Assembly: GCA_013390605.1 (NCBI GenBank)
Contig: JACAUB010000001.1
Coordinates: 5,060,754 to 5,124,753 of the forward strand
Direction of reading: 5' to 3'
DNA: 64,000 bases
DNA from: Bacteroidota bacterium
GTDB taxonomy: Bacteria; Bacteroidota; Bacteroidia; Bacteroidales; Cfx3-03
Below the pieces are notes generated by a model that was not told the DNA's origin, did not search any database, and was given only the letters and a program-made list of their open reading frames with translations. The position numbers and the translations under genes are program-made. Of this stretch, positions 8,671 through 18,204 are shown in pieces. Positions within the stretch are counted from its first letter, which is position 1. Each line of letters starts with the position of its first letter.

Positions 8671-10572
8671 ATGGAACAGTCTTTCGACCCCATTAAAAAC
8701 ATCTATTTTCCTTCGAAGGAAATCTTGAAAAATGCGAACGTTAAGAATTACGAATCACTTTACGCTAAGTCAATAGAAGATCGTGAAGGGTTTTGGGCTG
8801 CCGAAGCTGCGAAGCTTGCGTGGTATAAGAAGTGGAATAAAGTAGTTGATGATAGTGAAAAACCTTTTTACAAATGGTTTACCGGTGGTAAAATCAATAT
8901 TATTCACAATGCATTAGATCGGCATCAAAAGAATGCTACGCGGAATAAGCTTGCAATCGTTTGGGAAGGCGAACCGGGAGATGTTAGATCTTTTTCGTAT
9001 CATGCATTAAATCGCGAAGTTTCCAGATTTGCAAATGTCCTAAGAGCCATGGGTGCGCGAAAGGGTGAGGTGGTTACAATATATATGCCGCAAATACCTG
9101 AAATGGTCGTCGCTATGCTGGCTTGTGCTAAGATAGGAGCGCCACATAGTGTTGTTTATGGTGGCTTTAGTGTAGAAGCTTTGGCTGAGCGGATTGAAGA
9201 TGCCCAAAGCAGAATTCTCATTACTTCGGATGGTGGTTTTCGTAGAGGAAAGCCAACACAGTTAAAGAAAATAGCTAACGAAGCGATGCAGCGATCGGCA
9301 ACTATTGAGGTCTGTATTACGGTGAAGCGCACTGGTGAAGAATGCTACATGGAAAATGATCGCGATTTCTGGTATCATGATCTCATGGGGATGCCTATAG
9401 CCAATTCAGGAAGTCAGACTGAACAAACAGATGCTGAAGACCCACTCTTTATTTTATACACTTCAGGCACTACCGGAAAGCCCAAAGGTCTTGTACATAC
9501 CCATGGGGGTTATGCTGTATATACTTCTACTACCTACAATTATGTATTTGACATTAAACCTGAAGACCGTTGGTGGTGTGCTGCTGATCCGGGATGGATT
9601 ACGGGACACAGTTATATTGTTTATGCTCCACTGATTAATGGTGCCACCATCATGATGTATGAGGGGGCACCCAATCATCCTTATCCTAACAGGTGGTGGC
9701 AGATTGTTGAAAAATATGGCATTAATATTTTATATACTTCTCCTACAGCCATTCGGGGGCTCATGCGTTTCGGTGCTTCGTGGGCTGATCGACACAACCT
9801 TAGTTCATTACGATTATTGGGTTCTGTTGGCGAACCGATTAATCCGGAAGCCTGGAAATGGTATAATGAGGTGATTGGAAAAAAACGATGCCCTATTATG
9901 GATACCTGGTGGCAGACTGAAACCGGTGGTTTTATGATTACACCATTACCGATCATGCCTCTGAAACCGGGTTCGGCTGCTAAGCCTTTCTTTGGAAACG
10001 AAATAGCAATAGTTGATGATCAAGGTATTGAAGTTAAGCAGGGCGAAGAGGGTAATCTGATCATTAAGAATCCATGGCCGGGAATGGCCAGAACAATATT
10101 AGGTGATCCTAAACGGTTTGTTGAAAAGTATTGGGAAAAATACAGTAAGCAAGGATGGTATCTGGCCGGTGACTCTGCACGGATTGATGAAGACGGCTAC
10201 TATTGGATTATAGGTAGAATTGATGATGTAATTAAAGTGAGTGGATACCGTTTGGGTTCTGCTGAAATAGAGAGTGCCTTGGTCAGTCATCCTGCTGTTG
10301 CAGAAGCAGCAGCCATTGCTTTGCCCGATGAGTTACGAGGAAATATCATCCATACAACGGTAATTTTACGTCAGAACGTTACAGCTAGTCCTGCACTTGT
10401 CGAAGAGTTGAAGATGCACGTTGAAAAGGAGATAGGGCCTATTGCTCGCCCTGCTTTTGTGGAATTTGCCGAATCATTACCTAAAACCCGTTCCGGAAAA
10501 ATCATGCGTAGATTGTTAAAAGCACGCGCTCTTGGACAGGATATCGGCGATATTTCAACACTTGAAGAATAA
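8671..10572 (+). CDS. acs: Acetyl-CoA synthetase (acetate-CoA ligase, AMP-forming, 633 aa)
   Basis: This enzyme activates acetate to acetyl-CoA through an acetyl-adenylate. The ANL-superfamily core motif YTSGTTGKPKG is near residue 262, followed by GHSYIVYAPL and the short-chain signature DTWWQTETGG, whose Trp pair limits the pocket to acetate or propionate. Later come YLAGDSARIDEDGY, the hinge region GRIDDVIKVSGYR and the C-terminal SGKIMRR with the catalytic Lys (near residue 608), which is also the usual acetylation site. Length is close to the typical 650 aa. There is no signal peptide. It is a single gene ending in a hairpin at 10582-10620. Confidence 0.93.
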   Translation: MEQSFDPIKNIYFPSKEILKNANVKNYESLYAKSIEDREGFWAAEAAKLAWYKKWNKVVDDSEKPFYKWFTGGKINIIHNALDRHQKNATRNKLAIVWEGEPGDVRSFSYHALNREVSRFANVLRAMGARKGEVVTIYMPQIPEMVVAMLACAKIGAPHSVVYGGFSVEALAERIEDAQSRILITSDGGFRRGKPTQLKKIANEAMQRSATIEVCITVKRTGEECYMENDRDFWYHDLMGMPIANSGSQTEQTDAEDPLFILYTSGTTGKPKGLVHTHGGYAVYTSTTYNYVFDIKPEDRWWCAADPGWITGHSYIVYAPLINGATIMMYEGAPNHPYPNRWWQIVEKYGINILYTSPTAIRGLMRFGASWADRHNLSSLRLLGSVGEPINPEAWKWYNEVIGKKRCPIMDTWWQTETGGFMITPLPIMPLKPGSAAKPFFGNEIAIVDDQGIEVKQGEEGNLIIKNPWPGMARTILGDPKRFVEKYWEKYSKQGWYLAGDSARIDEDGYYWIIGRIDDVIKVSGYRLGSAEIESALVSHPAVAEAAAIALPDELRGNIIHTTVILRQNVTASPALVEELKMHVEKEIGPIARPAFVEFAESLPKTRSGKIMRRLLKARALGQDIGDISTLEE

Positions 10573-10581
10573 GTTTTATCT

Positions 10582-10620
10582 AAAAGAAGAGGCTGTTTTT
10601 TTTATGCAGCCCCTTCTTTT
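10582..10620. terminator. Hairpin between acs and the GH3 gene
   Basis: A 14-bp stem with one mismatch (10582-10595 with 10607-10620) carries the GAGGCTG / CAGCC core also seen in the terminators at 42262-42299 and 58889-58928. It lies between convergent genes and probably serves both. Confidence 0.65.
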
Positions 10621-10646
10621 GCTTAATATTCAATATTTTAAATGCT

Positions 10647-12971
10647 TTATCTTTTATATTTAATAACTCTTTTGTCTTTAATTACACCTTTCCAATTTAA
10701 TCCGAAGGCAAAGTCATAAACATTCTTTTCTGTATCAACGTAGCATTTCATATCGCGTGGTACATCTTCAAATTGTTCTTCAACCGTTTTCATGTTTACA
10801 GGCATCTGAAAAGGCAATAATCCTGAGGGTTCTGAAGAACCTGTTAAGACGTCTAGAATCGCTTGATTCTGAACGCCAAAATGGATTAGGATTGCACTTG
10901 CACTTTTTTCGATTTCTGAAAATACCATAGGATTCGAAACCTTAACAATAACAATTACCGGCTTATTACCCATTTTTGCTTTGGTTTCGTTAACGGTTTT
11001 CATATCGTTGCTATTCGAAGCCACCGATGTTTTGTCTTTAAATGAACGATTCGTAAAACTTTCTAAAGGGCTTCCGCCTCCAACACTGATCTTCCGGGCA
11101 AAAGTTGCTTTATAGGGCTCGTATTGTAGGCTGATGGGCACATATCCGTTTCCATTCTGTTTCACGTCTGCTGATGAATACCCAACTCCTCCCTTTGGGC
11201 TGTCAATAAAAACCAACGCTATATCTGCTTTTTCCGGGGTTTCCACAACCTGAAAATATCTGTTTGCAAGTTCTGGTTTGATCGCATCTTCCCATTTCTC
11301 AGTTGTTTCAACACCAAACCAGTTGCGTCCACCTGGAATATATTTCTTGGGTATATACACCTTCAGCTGTTTTTGTAATGGTAGGGTTTTCTTCTGATTT
11401 TTCAGCATCACAATTGAACGCAATTGTGCATCATATCCGGCTTTCATAAATTCAGGATTCCCTACGGTTTTCACTGTTTCGGCAACATCGAGGTAGGGAT
11501 TCTCAAACAAACCGACTCTGAATATATTACGCAATAAACGTACTGCTGATGTTTCAAGGCGTTTACGCATATGTTCTTCTCCATATTTCGAAACGCCCAT
11601 TTTATAAGCTTCAATCACGGGCCCCATTTCGTTGTTGCCCCCAAATTGATCAATACCAGCTTCGATAGCTTTAAAGTGGCGTTCGACTTCAGTTAGTTTT
11701 TCAACACCCCAACATTTTCCTTGAAACAAATCAATGGCTTTTGTGTCTTTGGTAATCATCCAATCAGTGCATACAACTCCATCGTAACCATATTTTCCCC
11801 TTAATAAGTCTGTTATTAAATATTTATTGTAGCTGTTGCCAACATTCTCACCATTTACCTTGTCTTGATTAAACGAAATAGTGTAATATGGCATTACTGC
11901 TGATGCAATTTTAGTTGCACCTTCCAGTTTAAAAGCACCTTCGGTAAATGGTTTTAGGTGGTCCTTTAAATTATTGCCGGGATAAACAGCATAAGCGCCA
12001 TAGCCAAAATGAGCATCGCGACCTCCTTCTTCAGGTCCACCGCCAGGCCAGTGTTTTACCATTGCATTTACACTTTTATAGCCCCAGCCCCCAGCGATCA
12101 TAGAACTGCCTGTCGATGTCTGAAATCCATCTACGTAAGCTCTGGCCATATCTGTGGTCAGATTTGGGTCTTCGCCCATTGTTCCGTCAAAACGACTCCA
12201 ACGTGGTTCAGTGGCTAAGTCTATTTGGGGAGAAAGTGCAGTTGCAATTCCTAATGCACGGTATTCTGTAGCTGCAATCTGCCCAAATTGTTTCATTAGC
12301 TGTGGGTCGAAAGAAGCTGCAATACCTAAACTTCCCGGCCACATCGATATTTTACCTCCTGATCCTGCATTATATTCAGCATATGCGTCGCTACCATGAC
12401 GTGGATCGGAGCTATTATTGGCAGGTATTCCCAAACCGATTCCTTCGACCAGAGCTTGTGCGTTATTATTCCATTGTGCGGCAATAGCAGGACTTTGAAC
12501 AGAAGTAATCAGCACATGCCGTAGATTATCTTTTGTCAGAAAGGTTTTTTGTTGATCAGATAAGTCGCTGGCCAAAGCGCCACTTTCAGAAAATGGTTTA
12601 TTATTGTAGGTTCCACTGAACTGGCCTCCTCCCATTGCCGCAATGGCTTGGTGGGCACTATACAGCATCAGTCCTGCAATTTGTTCTATCGACATTTTTG
12701 AAGCCAGATCTTTGGCTCGTACATCAACAGGCAAACGCCAATCTTCATATATATCCAGTTTCCCGTTTTTATTCAGATCTTTAAAAGCGAACCCATCAAT
12801 TGTTAAGATTTGAACACCGGAAGTTGGCGCATAGCCAAGTGTTTGCCCTCCTTCGTTTTTGATCAGTTTAAATCCTCTTTTGTCTGTTGCCGTCCATTTC
12901 GGACAGTGACCAAAGCAAAAAAGTAAAGTTGCTAATACTCCTAATAAACAAATGTTTATGCCTCTTTTCAT
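10647..12971 (-). CDS. Glycoside hydrolase family 3 beta-glucosidase-like enzyme (774 aa)
   Basis: An exported exo-acting beta-glycosidase. The N-terminal hydrophobic segment acts as a signal; Cys residues follow, but no clean lipobox. The GH3 N-terminal barrel shows LSPQIDLATEPRWSR and KHWPGGG (the loop that binds the -1 sugar). The nucleophile Asp is in GVVCTDW near residue 401. The C-terminal alpha/beta sandwich follows, and an FnIII-like C-terminal domain is not obvious. The gene lies 17 bp downstream of the carboxylesterase gene, so the two form an operon. Substrate is likely a beta-glucoside or beta-xyloside; the sequence alone cannot separate them. Confidence 0.88.
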   Translation of the reverse strand: MKRGINICLLGVLATLLFCFGHCPKWTATDKRGFKLIKNEGGQTLGYAPTSGVQILTIDGFAFKDLNKNGKLDIYEDWRLPVDVRAKDLASKMSIEQIAGLMLYSAHQAIAAMGGGQFSGTYNNKPFSESGALASDLSDQQKTFLTKDNLRHVLITSVQSPAIAAQWNNNAQALVEGIGLGIPANNSSDPRHGSDAYAEYNAGSGGKISMWPGSLGIAASFDPQLMKQFGQIAATEYRALGIATALSPQIDLATEPRWSRFDGTMGEDPNLTTDMARAYVDGFQTSTGSSMIAGGWGYKSVNAMVKHWPGGGPEEGGRDAHFGYGAYAVYPGNNLKDHLKPFTEGAFKLEGATKIASAVMPYYTISFNQDKVNGENVGNSYNKYLITDLLRGKYGYDGVVCTDWMITKDTKAIDLFQGKCWGVEKLTEVERHFKAIEAGIDQFGGNNEMGPVIEAYKMGVSKYGEEHMRKRLETSAVRLLRNIFRVGLFENPYLDVAETVKTVGNPEFMKAGYDAQLRSIVMLKNQKKTLPLQKQLKVYIPKKYIPGGRNWFGVETTEKWEDAIKPELANRYFQVVETPEKADIALVFIDSPKGGVGYSSADVKQNGNGYVPISLQYEPYKATFARKISVGGGSPLESFTNRSFKDKTSVASNSNDMKTVNETKAKMGNKPVIVIVKVSNPMVFSEIEKSASAILIHFGVQNQAILDVLTGSSEPSGLLPFQMPVNMKTVEEQFEDVPRDMKCYVDTEKNVYDFAFGLNWKGVIKDKRVIKYKR

Positions 12972-12988
12972 GTCTGAATTGGATTATG

Positions 12989-14614
12989 CTATTTCTTTGT
13001 TGGGAAATAGAAACTGTTCAAAAAATCATAACGTTTTTCGAGATCACTATTTGTTGTTATATGTGTATCCACATCAATTTGAAGAACTCCAGGTACCACT
13101 TTATTGTTAATTGCCGGCCATTTAGTAACACCTAACCCATTAGGATTTCCTGTCTTAACGAAATTTAAATAATAAGATTGAAAAATTTCGGAAACAACAA
13201 AATCATCTTGTTGCCAATCGTAAACCCGATTTGTATACAGGTTTCCCATTGCATATTCAATATCTGCTGAATGTACAGCTCCTGTTGCTTTTGGGGTTTT
13301 TGAAATATTTTTAGCAGGCGCATCCTGAACGCCACCGGCTAGTCCAGGTATTTTATTTCCCATTGTTGCCACCATATCTGGTCGTGGATGACAAAAAAGA
13401 TAGCGAAATACTGGCTTTCCGCCGGTCTTTTTTTGGATATCTGTCCATTTCCATGTGCTGAATCCAATAAACATATCAGAAGCGAGGTCGGTAGCTGCAG
13501 ATATAACTGAAGCATCATCCGTTACATGATACAATTCAATTATTTTATCAGCCTTATCTCCAAATCTGTTTTTCACCACCTCTTTAAAATTGACCAAGGT
13601 AGGTTCTTTGCCTCCTAATAAAAACTGATAAACCATCTCCTGTGAGTTCCAACCTATCAATGAAGGTATTTTGGCTTGTTCCCCATTGGAATAAATATCG
13701 ACAGGCGATTTGGGTAAGAAATATCCATCAATAGTGGATGAAAATTGTCCCTTTGCTGCTAAAAGTTTTTCGGCAGGAATAGCTCTAAGACTTAAAAGCG
13801 TTTCGGCATTAAGGCTTTTGGCAACTTTTTGACCGTTTTTTTCTGCCTCAGCTAATGGGATAGGAGAAAGAGCTCCCATTAATGAGCCACTTGACCCGAT
13901 TGCTCCTGAGATTAGATCTTTTGATAAGGGTGAACACATTTGGGCACTTACAGATATTGAACCGGCTGACTCACCTGCTATAGTTACCCTTTGGGGATCA
14001 CCTCCAAAAGCAGAAATATTTGCTTTAACCCATTTCAAAGCAGCTGTTTGATCCAGATATCCGTAATTCCCTGATGCATGTCTGGGCGACTCACTCGATA
14101 ATTCAGGGTGTGAAAAGAAACCAAAAATACCTAACCGGTAATTTACAGTAATGGCGATGATGCCTTTTCTAGCCAAGGTTTCACCGGCATAACGTGGTTC
14201 ACAACCACCACCTGCTACCAGACCACCTCCATAAAAGTAAACCAATACAGGTAATTTTTCATTACCCGTAACTGCCGGTGTCCATATATTCAGGTAAAGA
14301 CAATCCTCACTCATTTTGTCGGAACCAAAATTCATATCACCAAATAAGGCAAGTTGCATAGGTCGCGGTCCGAACTTAATCGCTTCTCGAATGCCCTCCC
14401 AATTTTTAACAGGTTGAGGTTCTTTCCATCTGTTTTCTCCTACAGGAGGAGCTGCAAAAGGAACCCCTTTGAAAATTTTTACTCCTGAATTATTGATTCC
14501 TTCAATAACCCCATTGGCAATTTTTACTTTTGGTGCATTATTGTTTAATTGAGCAAAAGTTGATGAGCTAATTGCCAGTAACATCAATGAAAACACTAAG
14601 TATACTTTATACAT
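12989..14614 (-). CDS. Type-B carboxylesterase, exported (541 aa)
   Basis: A serine esterase with the alpha/beta-hydrolase fold. A signal peptide is present (about residues 1-22, ending STFAQ). The oxyanion-hole region is YFYGGGLVAGGG near residue 127, the nucleophile elbow GESAGS is near residue 215, and the His region VHSADIEYAMG is near residue 450. It is the first gene of an operon with the GH3 enzyme, 17 bp upstream of it. Together they could remove an ester group and then a sugar from plant glycans or phenolic esters; that pairing is inference. Upstream lies a 35-bp direct repeat shared with the divergent fusion gene. Confidence 0.87.
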   Translation of the reverse strand: MYKVYLVFSLMLLAISSSTFAQLNNNAPKVKIANGVIEGINNSGVKIFKGVPFAAPPVGENRWKEPQPVKNWEGIREAIKFGPRPMQLALFGDMNFGSDKMSEDCLYLNIWTPAVTGNEKLPVLVYFYGGGLVAGGGCEPRYAGETLARKGIIAITVNYRLGIFGFFSHPELSSESPRHASGNYGYLDQTAALKWVKANISAFGGDPQRVTIAGESAGSISVSAQMCSPLSKDLISGAIGSSGSLMGALSPIPLAEAEKNGQKVAKSLNAETLLSLRAIPAEKLLAAKGQFSSTIDGYFLPKSPVDIYSNGEQAKIPSLIGWNSQEMVYQFLLGGKEPTLVNFKEVVKNRFGDKADKIIELYHVTDDASVISAATDLASDMFIGFSTWKWTDIQKKTGGKPVFRYLFCHPRPDMVATMGNKIPGLAGGVQDAPAKNISKTPKATGAVHSADIEYAMGNLYTNRVYDWQQDDFVVSEIFQSYYLNFVKTGNPNGLGVTKWPAINNKVVPGVLQIDVDTHITTNSDLEKRYDFLNSFYFPTKK

Positions 14615-14655
14615 AATCAGATTTTTATAATAAGTTCCTTTTGATAAATGTATTC

Positions 14656-14725
14656 ATAAAACCTTTTGGTTTTTATGCTTTTGTAAAGTTATAAAACCCT
14701 TTTGATTTATGCTCTTTTAATTGTG
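14656..14725. repeat. Two adjacent imperfect 35-bp direct repeats
   Basis: Units at 14656-14690 and 14691-14725 both begin ATAAAACC followed by CTTTTG-type and TTTATGC-type blocks, and match at roughly four fifths of positions with small gaps. They occupy the divergent promoter region between the carboxylesterase and the YdjC fusion gene, 42 bp from the former start. Paired binding sites for a regulator are a reasonable guess. Confidence 0.5.
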
Positions 14726-14901
14726 AAAATTGAAAAGAACTTCATAACTTTACTGCATCTGTGAAGGCAAAAAATAAAATAAATTTTGATATAAAGCCAA
14801 ATTGAACAGATATCTACAAAAGAAGATTACTGTTGTATTTCGGACGAACAGATAAAATTCAGCAAAGAGCGTTTTGATAAAAATTGAATCAGAAACAAGC
14901 T

Positions 14902-16731
14902 ATGAAAAAGATTTTCCAAGTTATTTTATTGTGCATGTTCTTTCTTTCATCACAAGCACAGCAAAAAGCAAATCCAAGATTAATTATTCGTGGGGATGAC
15001 ATGGGGTCATCACAGTCCAGTAATTTAGCCTGTCTGGAAAGTTATAAAAACGGAATTGAAACTTCCATTGAGGTGATGGTCGTTGCACCATGGTTTCCCG
15101 AGGCCGCCAGACTACTCAAAGAAAATCCCGGAGTCGATGTGGGCTTGCACCTTACGATAACTAGTGAATGGGACAATATTAAATGGCGGCCGCTCACACA
15201 TTGTCCTAGTCTTACAGATAAAAACGGATATTTCTTACCTATGATGTGGCCAAATCCGAATTATCCCGGTCTTGCTATAATTGAGAATAAATGGAAACTT
15301 GCTGAGATAGAACAAGAATTTCGGGCTCAAATTGAAATGGCACTCAAGAATATTCCTCATTTGAGTCATTTGTCCGGTCATATGGGATCAACGAACTTTG
15401 ATAAAAAAGTAGAAGAATTAACTCAGCGGTTAGCATCTGAATACAATTTGACACATAAAGGTGATGGTGCAGATCCCGATTCTGGAATTAACGGTATTGG
15501 GTATGATGGTCCTCATAAGACTTCCGCTGAAAAGGAATCCAGTTTTATAAAGATGCTAAACAGGCTAGAGGCCGGGAAAACTTATGTTTTTGTGGATCAT
15601 CCGGCATTAGATAATATCGAAATTCAAGCGGTACACCATATTGGGTACGAGGATGTGGCCAAAGATCGGCAGGGAGTGATAGACCTTTTTACAAGCAGTA
15701 AGATAAAAGAGCTGATCCGTGAAAAAGGTATAGAACTGATTAATTACAACGATGCGACCAAAGCATTGCCCCGTAGTACTCCCGAAATGGAGAAAGTTTC
15801 TTCGAAAGGGATCAGTAATTATTTGAAAGCTGTTAAAGAAAACAAACAAGATCTACATAGTCTAATGATTTTACGTCATGGTAAAGTCATCGCTCAAAGT
15901 TGGTTTGGTGATAATGCTCCAAACAAGAATCATATCATGAATTCTGTTAGCAAAACTTTTACTGCTACCGCTATTGGTTTTGCAGTTGCTGAAAATCGAT
16001 TAAAGGTTACGGATAAGGTAATCTCTTTCTTTCCAAACGATTTGCCAGAAACCATCTCTCCTTATCTGGCCGAATTACAGATTCGCGATTTACTGACCAT
16101 GTCTGTAGGTCACGATATTGATCCTACAGACAAAATCCGAACCCAGAATGGCAGCTGGGAGCGCTTGTTTCTGGCTACCCCAATTGTATATAAACCAGGA
16201 ATTAAGTTCGTCTATAATAGTATGGCTTCGTATATGCTTTCTGCTATTGTGACGAAAGTTACGGGAGAAAAAGTGATCGATTATTTATATCCCCGCTTAT
16301 TTCGTCCGTTAGGAATTACGGGTGCAGTATGGGAAACCAGTCCAACTGGCATAAATAAAGGTGGCTTTGGTTTATACATAAAAACGGAAGATATGGCCAG
16401 GATGGGGCAATTCTTATTGCAGAAAGGTAACTGGAATGGAAAACAGCTATTGCCGGAAGCATGGTTTGATGAGGCTACTTCAGTCAAAATTACTCAGTCA
16501 CCTGTGTGGGTCCCTTCAAACATCAAATCGAAAGACAGTGATTGGGTGCAAGGATACTGCTATCAGTTATGGCGTTGTCGTAATAATGCTTATCGCGCCG
16601 ATGGTGCTAATGGTCAGTTTATTATTGTTTTACCTGAAAAGGATGCAGTAGTTGTTACGACTGCCAATATCAATGATATGCAGGCTGAGATTAATCTTAT
16701 CTGGAAGTATTTGCTACCAGCATTTGAATAA
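14902..16731 (+). CDS. YdjC/ChbG-like deacetylase fused to a class C beta-lactamase-type serine hydrolase (609 aa)
   Basis: One continuous frame joins two enzymes. After a signal peptide (about residues 1-20, ending SSQAQ), residues 25-290 form a YdjC/ChbG-type carbohydrate deacetylase, with the metal Asp pair in RGDDMG, the VGLHLT motif and HLSGHMG. Residues 300-605 form a class C beta-lactamase/esterase-type serine hydrolase, with SxxK at S348-K351 (SVSK) and the YxN-type motif in VYNSM near residue 438. I use the ATG at 14902 rather than the TTG at 14884 because it starts the signal peptide directly. The fusion would act outside the cytoplasm, presumably removing acyl groups from glycans. 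Its substrate is unknown. Confidence 0.82.
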   Translation: MKKIFQVILLCMFFLSSQAQQKANPRLIIRGDDMGSSQSSNLACLESYKNGIETSIEVMVVAPWFPEAARLLKENPGVDVGLHLTITSEWDNIKWRPLTHCPSLTDKNGYFLPMMWPNPNYPGLAIIENKWKLAEIEQEFRAQIEMALKNIPHLSHLSGHMGSTNFDKKVEELTQRLASEYNLTHKGDGADPDSGINGIGYDGPHKTSAEKESSFIKMLNRLEAGKTYVFVDHPALDNIEIQAVHHIGYEDVAKDRQGVIDLFTSSKIKELIREKGIELINYNDATKALPRSTPEMEKVSSKGISNYLKAVKENKQDLHSLMILRHGKVIAQSWFGDNAPNKNHIMNSVSKTFTATAIGFAVAENRLKVTDKVISFFPNDLPETISPYLAELQIRDLLTMSVGHDIDPTDKIRTQNGSWERLFLATPIVYKPGIKFVYNSMASYMLSAIVTKVTGEKVIDYLYPRLFRPLGITGAVWETSPTGINKGGFGLYIKTEDMARMGQFLLQKGNWNGKQLLPEAWFDEATSVKITQSPVWVPSNIKSKDSDWVQGYCYQLWRCRNNAYRADGANGQFIIVLPEKDAVVVTTANINDMQAEINLIWKYLLPAFE

Positions 16732-17080
16732 TCAACTGATATAAATGGCTTTTGAACTCGGACAAGATACAGGTGATCTACACTTCAAAATCAGTTCTTC
16801 GATTCTCCTACATTTATGTTCGGATTTTAAAATCGCCCTTTTCCTTTTCAATTTTAATTCTATTCAAAGTCTAATACAGCATTAGGCTTTGAATAGAGTT
16901 AGATTAGAATATGATTAGGGTCAGATTAGGATTACTTCATCTTTATATATTGATAATCAGATAGATATAGAATGTGCTTACTATGAAAAAAGAATTGAAA
17001 TACAAGATAGATTCTATCAGCATAAAATAGTTCACACCGACTATCATATCATAGCCGGCGTGACTAAAGTTGCATTGTTT
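16732..17080. other. Intergenic region between convergent YdjC-fusion and GH43 genes
   Basis: No ORF is supported in this 349-bp stretch. Around 16890-16935 there is a run of ATTAG-containing words (GTTAGATTAGA, GATTAGGGT, CAGATTAGGATTA) that looks like slipped simple sequence. The GH43 terminator lies at 17033-17062. Confidence 0.45.
17033..17062 (-). terminator. Hairpin downstream of the GH43 operon
   Basis: A 12-bp stem (CACACCGACTAT at 17033-17044, ATAGCCGGCGTG at 17051-17062) pairs fully only in minus-strand RNA, with two G-U pairs. That fits termination of the minus-strand enzyme operon, whose last stop is at 17081. Confidence 0.55.
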
Positions 17081-18082
17081 TTAACGTTTAATAATCTTTT
17101 TACTTACACCTTCAAAGGTTAGTTTTACCGGATTAATCAGGCCATCTTTGGTAAAACTAAGCGTGTCGATACAAAGTACGCGATGGTTTTGATTCGTCTC
17201 TTCAAGAGGGCGGCGATGATAAACAATATACCATATGTCTTTGCCCGGAATCTGGATAAAGGAATGATGTCCGGAACCAGTGGCAACTTTTAAATCTTGT
17301 TTTAAAATTTTGTCAACACGTTTAAAGGGTCCTAACGGAGAATCAGCGACGGCATAGGCTACCGAATAATCCGGTCCTGTCCAGCCACCTTCGGCCCAGG
17401 TGAAGTAGTATTTCCCATTGCGTTTAATCATGCACGGGCCCTCTACATATTTATCGGGCGTAATTTCCTTGAAGATTGTTCCATCATCGAAAGGAATAAA
17501 TCCGGTAAGGTTTTTATCCAGTTTTGCCACATTGCAATGTCCCCACCCACCATAGAATAGATAAGCTTGTCCGTTATCATCGATAAAGACGTGTGGGTCG
17601 ATAGGTTGGGCTTTATTATGAAACTTGTCGATCAATGGTTTCCCAATCGCATCTTTAAAAGGACCCTCGGGTTTTGAAGCAATAGCAACGCCAATGCCTC
17701 CATATTGTTGATCGTTCTGGATGTCGTTAGCAGCAAAGAAGAAATAGTATTTTCCATTGGCAAAGATGGGTGAAGGTGCCCAGACAGCACGTTTGGCCCA
17801 CTTTATATTGGTCGTATCTAGAATATGGGGATGCTTTGTCCAGTGAATAAGGTCTTTCGACGAAAAAGCATCGAAATAAGTCTGTTTGTCGTATTCGGCC
17901 GAATAAGTTGGATATATCCAGTATTCCTTTCCGAAAATTCTACTTTCAGGATCGGCATACCAACCCTTGACAATTGGGTTTCCGGATGTTAATGCCTTTT
18001 GTTTGTTTTGAATTGTGCTGCTTTGCGAAAACGCTGAAGTAGCGAAAAGCGAGAGCAAACATAAAGTTAGTAATGGTTTCAT
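17081..18082 (-). CDS. Glycoside hydrolase family 43 enzyme (333 aa)
   Basis: A five-bladed beta-propeller glycosidase, probably an exo-acting alpha-L-arabinofuranosidase or beta-xylosidase. A signal peptide (about 1-19, ending SAFSQ) is present. All three GH43 catalytic acids are visible: the base Asp in GWYADPE, the pKa-modulating Asp in PIDPHVFIDD and the acid Glu in KYVEGP. WAPSPIFANGKYYFFF is typical of the family. It is the last gene of the susCD-linked minus-strand cluster. A 122-bp gap with a long hairpin separates it from the preceding GH43-like gene. Confidence 0.87.
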   Translation of the reverse strand: MKPLLTLCLLSLFATSAFSQSSTIQNKQKALTSGNPIVKGWYADPESRIFGKEYWIYPTYSAEYDKQTYFDAFSSKDLIHWTKHPHILDTTNIKWAKRAVWAPSPIFANGKYYFFFAANDIQNDQQYGGIGVAIASKPEGPFKDAIGKPLIDKFHNKAQPIDPHVFIDDNGQAYLFYGGWGHCNVAKLDKNLTGFIPFDDGTIFKEITPDKYVEGPCMIKRNGKYYFTWAEGGWTGPDYSVAYAVADSPLGPFKRVDKILKQDLKVATGSGHHSFIQIPGKDIWYIVYHRRPLEETNQNHRVLCIDTLSFTKDGLINPVKLTFEGVSKKIIKR

Positions 18083-18094
18083 AGTTGAATAGAG

Positions 18095-18155
18095 ATGGAG
18101 TTTTCAAAGGATAAAGGTAGTTATTGTTTAATTATTTATCCTTGGGGAACTCCAT
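18095..18155 (-). promoter_or_regulatory. Long imperfect hairpin between the two GH43 genes
   Basis: An outer 8-bp stem (ATGGAGTT at 18095-18102 with AACTCCAT at 18148-18155) and an inner 9-bp stem (AAGGATAAA at 18107-18115 with TTTATCCTT at 18135-18143) enclose a 19-nt loop. It sits in the intercistronic gap of the enzyme operon. It could be a processing or stability element or a partial terminator. Confidence 0.5.
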
Positions 18156-18204
18156 TTTATTCAGTGATGTGCAATGCGCATAATTCTAATAAGCTGTAAG
18201 GTTT

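Noticed and set aside
9681..9956. Overlapping ORFs on both strands inside acs, and similar overlaps inside other large genes
   Set aside because: They lie wholly inside strongly supported genes in other frames and show no independent motifs.
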